From Lepisosteus oculatus (lineage: Eukaryota > Chordata > Actinopteri > Semionotiformes > Lepisosteidae), in NCBI RefSeq assembly GCF_040954835.1, contig NC_090703.1, positions 6,381,001 to 6,445,000 on the forward strand: 64,000 nt of DNA, written 5' to 3'. The stretch's first letter is position 1. Each line of letters starts with the position of its first letter. Shown here piece after piece: positions 58,201 through 64,000 of this stretch. The notes beneath the pieces are model-generated. The model made no database searches. It was not told the DNA's origin and saw nothing but the letters and a program-made list of their open reading frames with translations. The translations under genes were made by a program, and so were the position numbers.

Positions 58201-61013
58201 TGAAGTTTATATGTTAAAATTCTTTTAAATAGTGCAGTAGTGTCTCAATGGTATCTTCAGTATTGGGCCAGTTTTAGTTTACTTGTGTTCTGGTTTCTGT
58301 TGACGTACAGAGTTAGTTAGCAAAGGAACAATTAAAGGTTTATTCCATGCTGAAAAGAAAAGAGACCCAACATTTCGGCTGTGGAGCCGCCTTCACAGGT
58401 GTGAACAACCTGAAGAAGGCACCATAGTCGAAATGTTGTCTCTTTTCTTCTCAGCATGGAATAAACCTTAAATTGTTCTCCTTTGCAGCCTACACATGCC
58501 GACTCGGCTACCTACTTGAGTTCATACAGAGTTGTTTTTAGGTGCATTTAACATCTTTTTTTTTGTTTGAATATGATCTTTTTAATATTTTATTTTCTGA
58601 AAAAACAGTGTTAATGTGTTTACCACAGATGTTAAGTCCTATAAAGGAATTTCTGATATGCCGTCTGTAATTAAGGTGGAATATAATTGGGGACTTCCTG
58701 GTATGTATCATGTTGCTTGAATTAACATTCTCGGGCTCACACGAATTGCAGCTGTTGTAGTTGGATGCATAAGTTGTGCCTGAGCAGTGTGTCTCTCCTC
58801 CCCCCAGTGAGAGCCAGGGCTTGGAGCCAGTGTGCATTGCCCTGGGAGACCACAACACCGCTTGGGCTCTGGACACAAGCGGGAACCTGTGGTTCAGGAC
58901 GGGCATCACAGCCCAGAAACCACAGGGGGAGGACGATCACTGGTGGCAGGTGGGTGGACACCCAGGGCCTTGCACTGCGGGCTGCAGTACAGTCTTTATG
59001 GTCGGGCAGCTTCTGTCTGTGAACCCGAGTGCAGAAAGGTGGATAGATAGGAGCTGTGTGTCGTATGCGCCTTTTTGCGTCCAGGCACTACACTGAGAGA
59101 TTGAGATTGACCTCGGCCTGACTTTTAGACCTCAGACCTCTGAGGTTACAGGTTACAAGAACCTGCCCTAGCCGAGTGACATTGTTTTGGGTGCCAGAGC
59201 TCCATCTGGCCGCTACCCCTCCAGCTGGGACAGAAATAAATAATGCAGTTATTTCTGTGTCCCGTTAGGTGAGCATCACGGACTACGTGGTCTTCGACCA
59301 GTGCAGCCTGTTCCAGACCATCATCCAGGCCACGCACAGTGTGGCCTCGGCGGCCCAGGCCCCAGTGGAGAAGGTGGCGGATCGCCTGCGCGTGGCCTTC
59401 TGGTCCCAGCAGCCCCAGTGCCAGCCCAGCCTGCTCGGCGTCAACAGCAGCGGCGTCTGGATCGCCTCTGGGAGGAACGACTTCCACGTGGCCAAGGGCA
59501 GCCTCATCGGTGCGGCTTTCAGTTTCACCCGCTTAGCCTGTCTGAAGCCTGCATTGTCTGTTGCCCTAAAGCCCCGCGCTCATTAAAGGAGCAGCCTGGG
59601 ACGCGGGTTAAAGATCACCGCTACAATAAAACACTGGTGGCTTGGTCTCGTGGATCACGCAGGGCCTGATGCAGAAGGATCATGGTTATACCATAGGCAA
59701 GCGGGAATGTGCTGTGGGGAAACAGGAATGCAGACGTTTGCTACAGCAAACTCTTTAATTAGTAGAATGCTAATTAGTAGGGTCGTTTAAAGAAGGGACG
59801 TTTAACAATGTGAATGAGCAAATTGGGAGAGCCATGTGGTTCAATATTCAGCAAGCTTAAATAGTCCTGCTGCAAGTGGTGTGAGGCACTGAAAGAATAA
59901 TTCATGCCTTCATTTCATCATGATTTTTTTGGCTGTAATGCTTTTATATATGCTTTGAAAATCATACTTACTGTCTTTAATGAAATGCTACAGGTCAAAT
60001 TTAAATAGGAACTCATAGAATTAATCATATAAGTTCCTTTTGCATTTATCCTTATACAATACAATTGCCAAACCAGAGAGAATTAACTAGCAGAAAACTC
60101 CCACAGCTTACCTCTGAAGTTTTACAATTGTTCACATCTTATATTATTGCTAATGTTCACTCAAAGCTAATGTTCTCAATTGGAAATATCATCGCCGCGT
60201 AGCAGTAATTTGGAAAATGGGGTTTTTCGGGAACTTTCAACTATTGTTAGTTTTGTCAGTCGTGACGAAGTTCAGCATGAAAAGCAAAGTTGTTTGAGAG
60301 GTGCGAATGAAAAGGAAAAGTCCGCAGTGTGCAGGACATTAACCCTTTCCATTTGTGATCCTGCAGGCACCTATTGGGCCAACGTGGTGCCACGTGGAAC
60401 TGCGTCGGCAGCCAAGTGGGCCTTTGTGATTGCGTCGTCGGCTCCGACTAAAGAAGGTGACTGTGCGTCGGTCCTTATTTAAGTCTTTAAGGCCCAAATA
60501 TTTATTTTGGTTTAAAAAAGTAAGAAATGCTCGTGTTATAGGCCACAATTCATGTCTGACTCCTCTGTGCACCTCAGTTCTGCCGCCCAGATTCGGTTCA
60601 TATGCTTTCTGTACTGGTGTGACCTTTAAGTTTGGGCTTCATCATTACCCTTGTTATTTAACTGCCTGAACTTCACTCGGTGGTTGGGTGGTTTGTTAAG
60701 TAAGCCTGCAGCGCAGTGCAGAGTCCTGTCTGCTGATGTGTCCTTTGATAACCTCGTTCATTGTTGTAGGGAGTTTTCTGTGGTTGGGCCAGAGCTGCAA
60801 AGACCTCTTCTGTATTAGCGACCAGTGCCCACAGTTCCGGCCCTCGACTGTGCAGCTCCCCCCCGAAGTGGAAATGGTGCATCTGTCAGCCTGCCAGGAT
60901 GCTGTGTGGGGTCTGGACACAAGGGGGCGTGTCTACATCCGTACCCTCTCCAAGAGCTGCCCCACTGGCATGCACTGGACCCCCCTGGACCTCAGCCAGC
61001 TTGGTAAGGAGAA
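46230..61013 (+). CDS. TECPR2: Tectonin beta-propeller repeat-containing protein 2 (5' and central part; 3' end outside window)
   Basis: TECPR2 binds Atg8-family proteins and supports ER exit sites and autophagosome handling; loss in human causes a hereditary sensory-autonomic neuropathy (SPG49). Coding exons: 46230-46448, 47156-47284, 48248-48379, 48570-48727, 49300-49612, 49779-49911, 50093-50587, 51057-52033, 53300-53483, 54357-54530, 57443-57623, 58808-58949, 59269-59509, 60367-60456, 60780-61013; phases all join (1267 codons). Residues 1-361 form the N-terminal WD-type propeller (DYIAVGSSIGMLYLYCRR; ALAWSANGMKLFSGDDKG; EGWVLSWNEYSIYVLD). Residues 362-852 are Ser/Glu-rich and probably disordered, with KKKKKKRHG near 520. 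From 853 come TECPR repeats (GYGILSLVVSEKYIWCLD; ALSDDTAWIIRTNGDLYLQT; LGDHNTAWALDTSGNLWFRT; CQDAVWGLDTRGRVYIRTLS). Kozak context is CCCGCCATGG. The C-terminal repeats and Atg8-binding motif lie beyond 64000. Confidence 0.93.
47420..47697 (+). repeat. tRNA-headed SINE, near full length
   Basis: The head GAGGCACTGTGGCTAAGGAT (A box like) and GCCAGTTCGAATCCCACGG (B box at 47469-47478) are clear. CCTGAGCAAGGCCCTTAACC is the inner conserved block, and the 3' end reads TTGTATATGGCTAATAAAGT. It lies in the TECPR2 intron between coding exons 2 and 3. Better preserved than the related fragments at 14700, 24225 and 36830. Confidence 0.75.
52034..53299. other. TECPR2 intron 8 (after coding exon 51057-52033)
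   Basis: Apart from the retroelement fragment at 52236-52280 and an AT-rich patch at 52428-52470, nothing is recognised. Confidence 0.45.
52236..52280 (+). mobile_element. Short Penelope-like end fragment
   Basis: TTCTCTTTTCAGCATGGAAT, then AAACCTTTACTTGTTCTTTTGC, matches the right arm of the element at 58321-58495. Only about 45 bases remain. Confidence 0.5.
54531..57442. other. TECPR2 intron between exons 54357-54530 and 57443-57623
   Basis: About 2.9 kb of AT-rich sequence in which I recognise no repeat family, RNA or exon. The open frames near 56111-56404 and 56791-57033 have no family resemblance. Confidence 0.45.
57658..57699. repeat. 10-bp minisatellite, four copies
   Basis: GGCCTGGCTG repeated four times in tandem, starting 35 bp after the donor of TECPR2 exon 57443-57623. 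It reads GGGCCTGGCTGGGCCTGGCT in part. Confidence 0.85.
58321..58495. mobile_element. Penelope-like foldback element with hammerhead-like core
   Basis: Two copies of the same roughly 80-base end sequence face each other. The left arm AAAGGAACAATTAAAGG...CATTTCGGC is the inverted complement of the right arm (GTCGAAATGTTG, TCAGCATGGAATAAACC, TTGTTCTCCTTTG), with few mismatches over about 60 bases. The right arm holds CTGAAGA (58410-58416), a short hairpin AGGC/ACCATA/GTC, then GAAA (58430-58433) and TGTTGTC, the order of a hammerhead ribozyme core. Penelope-like elements are known to carry minimal hammerheads in their end repeats. No reverse transcriptase is present. It lies in a TECPR2 intron. 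Confidence 0.6.
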
Positions 61014-64000
61014 GCCTTTTCGCTTCCCTGTTTGTTTCATGTCTCCGCAAAACATTTGCTCTAATAATACCTGTGAGGTCGAAGGAAGGGTCAAAAAACA
61101 AACACATTGGAGCATAATAAAAGAGCAAATATGACCGAGATCTTCTGTGTTTAGTGGTTTTCCGTTTTAATCATTTTGTTTCATTAAAGTGCAAGAGAGA
61201 TGCCAAGAGATCAACCTCAAAACCTTCCCTTAATGCCGCTTGTTGCACAGATTTTGAAAAGCAGTTGCAAAAACAGTTTTGTAGAACCGAGGCGCTTCTT
61301 AGTATTGAATCACATGAAGCAAAACCGCCATAAAGGTGTGTCTTGTTGCTGTTTCTGTTTGTCTTCACCACAGCGTCTTGCACGGCAAATGTCTGTACAG
61401 TGTGCGCGCAATGCATGTACTCTGTCTGAACCTTTGATACCAGATGCCCGAGAAAGGGTCCTTCGTGGGCACAATCAGGATTCCTTAGTGTTAAAAAAGC
61501 CATTCTGTGTTCTTAATACCACACTGCAGTTTTAGATAGGAAAGGATTTTTTTTGCTGTTTTCAAATAAAACACAGCAGCAAGTGATTGTGGAAAATTAG
61601 GCTGCTGATTCACCGGTGGAGTCTGCACTGTGAGCGCTACTCTCCAGCTGAGGCACAGACAAATGGATGGACTCGTTTCTCTGTCCTACACGGAAGGAGC
61701 TTGCTCTGGATGAGAACCATAACCCCTCTGATAATGTGAAACAAATATGTAAAAACAAAAACAAATAAATAAATCAGCACTTCTCAGCATATACCTAAAA
61801 TTAAAAAAAAAACAGAAAAAACAAACTCCTCGTATGGGTAGTGCAGTCTTTCCTCCTTTCTTCACAACTGGTGAGTGAGCTTTGTTAGTGAATTTTGCGC
61901 TTGGGAAGCCAACTTGTGAAACATAACTCCTGATAAAATATGCAGTGCAAGACAACTGAGCTGCCCAGGCATAAACAGGTGTAGAAAATCAGGGAAGGTA
62001 CAGTACATAGCGTATATTAAGGAAATGTGCCTTGTTGCATCCTGTATGGAGCTAGGAGCTGTTCTCCAAGTACCATTTGCAGTGGATTGTATTGAAAGCC
62101 AATGACATTACCCATCGATGAAGCTCAAAGATGGACATTATGAGCGAAACAATGCTCCTTCATGTGCCACTGACCACAGTTTTACAGCTTTGAGGGAGCT
62201 GTATACTGCGTGTTGAAGCAATCCCTCTGAACTCTGCAGATAAGAGCAGGCTTGCCATATTCCATATGGGTTATGGATGCTAATGAGATTTTTAAAAATA
62301 TTTGAACAATGTCTGAAGGTTTTACTGCAGAAAAATTATTTGTTGCTTTCAATTACTTGAAATTCTGATTCCTTCACACAACTGTTTTTGTTTGCTCGTG
62401 CTTTAAAATATCACAAATGCAAGCATTCAGTTTTAAGTAATACATAGTTATTACTTATTTAGCTTTGTTTTACAGTTTTCTAAAAGTTAGGAAGAGGCTG
62501 TGAGTTGCAATAGTCATTAGCTCATTTGTTTCTCTCATAAATTGCCAGACTCATTTTCATTCATCGCCTCTAGTTGCTGCAGCCCCGCTTTGATTAGGGT
62601 TCAGCCTGCAAGATCTACCTGTTCACTAATGAACCACGGGCTCTTCCAAAGTCTGCGGTGTGACTGCAGATGTTTTCAGCTGCAAAAATATATGCATCTG
62701 GGTGATGAAGTGGCTTGATAATATCCCTGTTTACAATATCTAGATTCCATAACTGAGGAGTGAGGGGCAGTAATTGTGCAAAAGTAGGGAAAATGTTAAA
62801 GAAGTAAAAAAATAAAAAGATCAACTTTGGCTTTTTGTTTTTCTTCTTCACTGACCTTTAAAAAGTGAAACAGGTTGGCGAGATGCTCCATGGGCCTATT
62901 GTCATCATACCTACTTTCTGAAAAAAGAAAAGAAAGGCATGGAAAGGGAAAGCTTATGTGAAGCTGAGAGAGAATAGAAAGTTGTTGTGTATGCCCAACA
63001 TTCTCCTACCTGCTCCCGAGACCGTTTTCTATACTTTTAGATAGGTGACAGGTGTTACTGTGGATCTCGAGTTCCTCTATGTAAGGCAGGAGGTGTTTTT
63101 AGAATTATCAGTGTGTCTTCCAGGTAGCGTTCAGGACTGGTGCACATCTTGAAAGTGCATTCTGCAGCTCTGTTCAGGTTCCAAGTGCCGTCCTTCTGAT
63201 GCACCTCCTAGTGTATTGCATTACTCCAGTGGTCTGACCTGCTTTTGAAGGTTAGTAGCTCCAGAGTTACTAACCTGACTCTGGCACATCCCCTTGAAGG
63301 CACCGATTAAAGAAGATCAGGGTGTTTGTGATTAATGGCCCATGTGATGAAACATTCTACTGATTAAACCTCCTGCATTAGGGTACACCTTTTCCGATCA
63401 AAATGTAAAGCAATCTAAAGTTCTAAACGCTTTGATCTAAAAGTTGTTTCTGCTTTCCATAAACATAAGTCAGGGGGTGGTGGGGGGGTGGATATTCAGG
63501 AATGGTGCTGCAAATGACTAACCCTGAGAGCTCAGCCCAAAGCAGAGTTATGTTGTTGATGAGGACTCTGAAGTCCGCAAAGTCAGCCGTTGTGAGAATG
63601 ATCTTGTCCCCATGCCAGACCAAGAGGACTGTAGAGAATTCAATACCCCCCACACACACCTCACCGGGGGGGGACTGAGGAGAGATTTATTTTTTGACGC
63701 ACTTGGTCTGCTCACGTAATGGATATCTGGGATGCCGGGTTACACGCAGGTTGTTGTGGGGCAGGCGGGAGAAGGTCAGGGGGCGGGCGCAGGAATGAGC
63801 AGAGTGGGTGATATCCGACACCGTGGGGTACAAGCTGCGGAGCGCTGGCACATCGACACAGCTTGGCAAAGCAGCCTGGGCCTCGTGACGGGTACACCCA
63901 GGGGTTCTCCACTCTGTAGAAAAGCAGAACAATAAATTCTGGTACCAAAGAAGACAGAAACAGAAGCACATCCGTAGGGTAAATTATAAGACCTCTACTT
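61014..64000. other. TECPR2 intron, to the window edge
   Basis: The next expected TECPR2 exon, by homology the one that follows LDLSQLG, is not found, so the intron is at least 3 kb. It holds two coding-like minus-strand segments (63480-63660 and 63716-63916). Otherwise nothing is recognised. Confidence 0.5.
63480..63930 (-). other. Unassigned coding-like segments, antisense in a TECPR2 intron
   Basis: Two short open stretches on the minus strand each follow an acceptor-like tract. One follows CTGCTTTTCTACAG (exon-like 63716-63916, GC-rich, open in two frames). The other follows TTGAATTCTCTACAG (about 63505-63634, with words such as LLVWHGDKIILTTADFAD). I do not recognise either product and the frames cannot be joined with confidence. 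They may be exons of a nested gene, a decayed repeat, or chance. Confidence 0.2.

Noticed and set aside
62110-62160. CGATGAAG ... GAGCGAAAC, vaguely like a second hammerhead core
   Set aside because: The first box is not CTGANGA and the spacing between boxes is too long for a clean stem II.
62615-62851. Minus-strand open frame with a signal-peptide-like start
   Set aside because: The hydrophobic start comes from an A-rich tract, there is no splice or family support, and it lies in a TECPR2 intron.

Overview
This 64 kb window is nuclear genomic DNA from a vertebrate, most likely a ray-finned fish. Every protein gene has vertebrate-type introns with GT..AG borders, and the interspersed repeats are of fish type: V-SINEs, a 5S-rRNA-headed SINE, tRNA-headed SINEs and a Penelope-like retroelement. 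One copy of each gene is seen and human-like gene neighbourhoods are kept, so a lineage without heavy gene rearrangement (gar or bowfin for example) would fit, but I cannot name the species from sequence alone.

Layout. (1) 461-4790, minus: the first four recognised coding exons of a beta-V spectrin (SPTBN5), covering the start of the protein, the first calponin-homology domain and part of the second; the rest lies left of the window. (2) 4791-10010: intergenic, with a perfect 103-bp tandem duplication and a small palindromic element. (3) 10010-29810, minus: complete EHD4, six coding exons (546 codons), with a long 3' UTR. (4) 30000-32700: the gap between two divergent genes, which holds RNA polymerase III genes: a 7SL (SRP RNA)-like gene that keeps an upstream CRE-like site but has lost its 3' end, a tRNA-like fragment, an intact tRNA-Ile(AAU) and an intact tRNA-Lys(CUU). 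(5) 32780-40552, plus: complete ZNF839, eight coding exons (1236 codons). (6) 41596-44125, minus: complete CINP, five coding segments (216 codons), tail to tail with ZNF839. (7) 44126-44340: compact shared promoter region. (8) 46230-61013, plus: TECPR2, fifteen coding exons in view; the last exons lie right of the window, which ends inside an intron.

The genes are not one pathway, but EHD4 (endosomal membrane remodelling), TECPR2 (autophagy and ER-exit-site trafficking) and spectrin (membrane skeleton) all act on cell membranes, whereas CINP (replication and checkpoint) and ZNF839 (putative DNA binding) act in the nucleus. SPTBN5-EHD4 are neighbours on human 15q15 and ZNF839-CINP-TECPR2 on human 14q32, so the window spans a join between two blocks that are separate in human. 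The observations most worth a second look are the degenerate 7SL locus, a hammerhead-ribozyme-like core inside an inverted Penelope-like element in a TECPR2 intron, the 5S-headed SINE present in two overlapping copies, and AT-hook-like repeats in ZNF839. No CRISPR array, operon or other prokaryotic feature is present.
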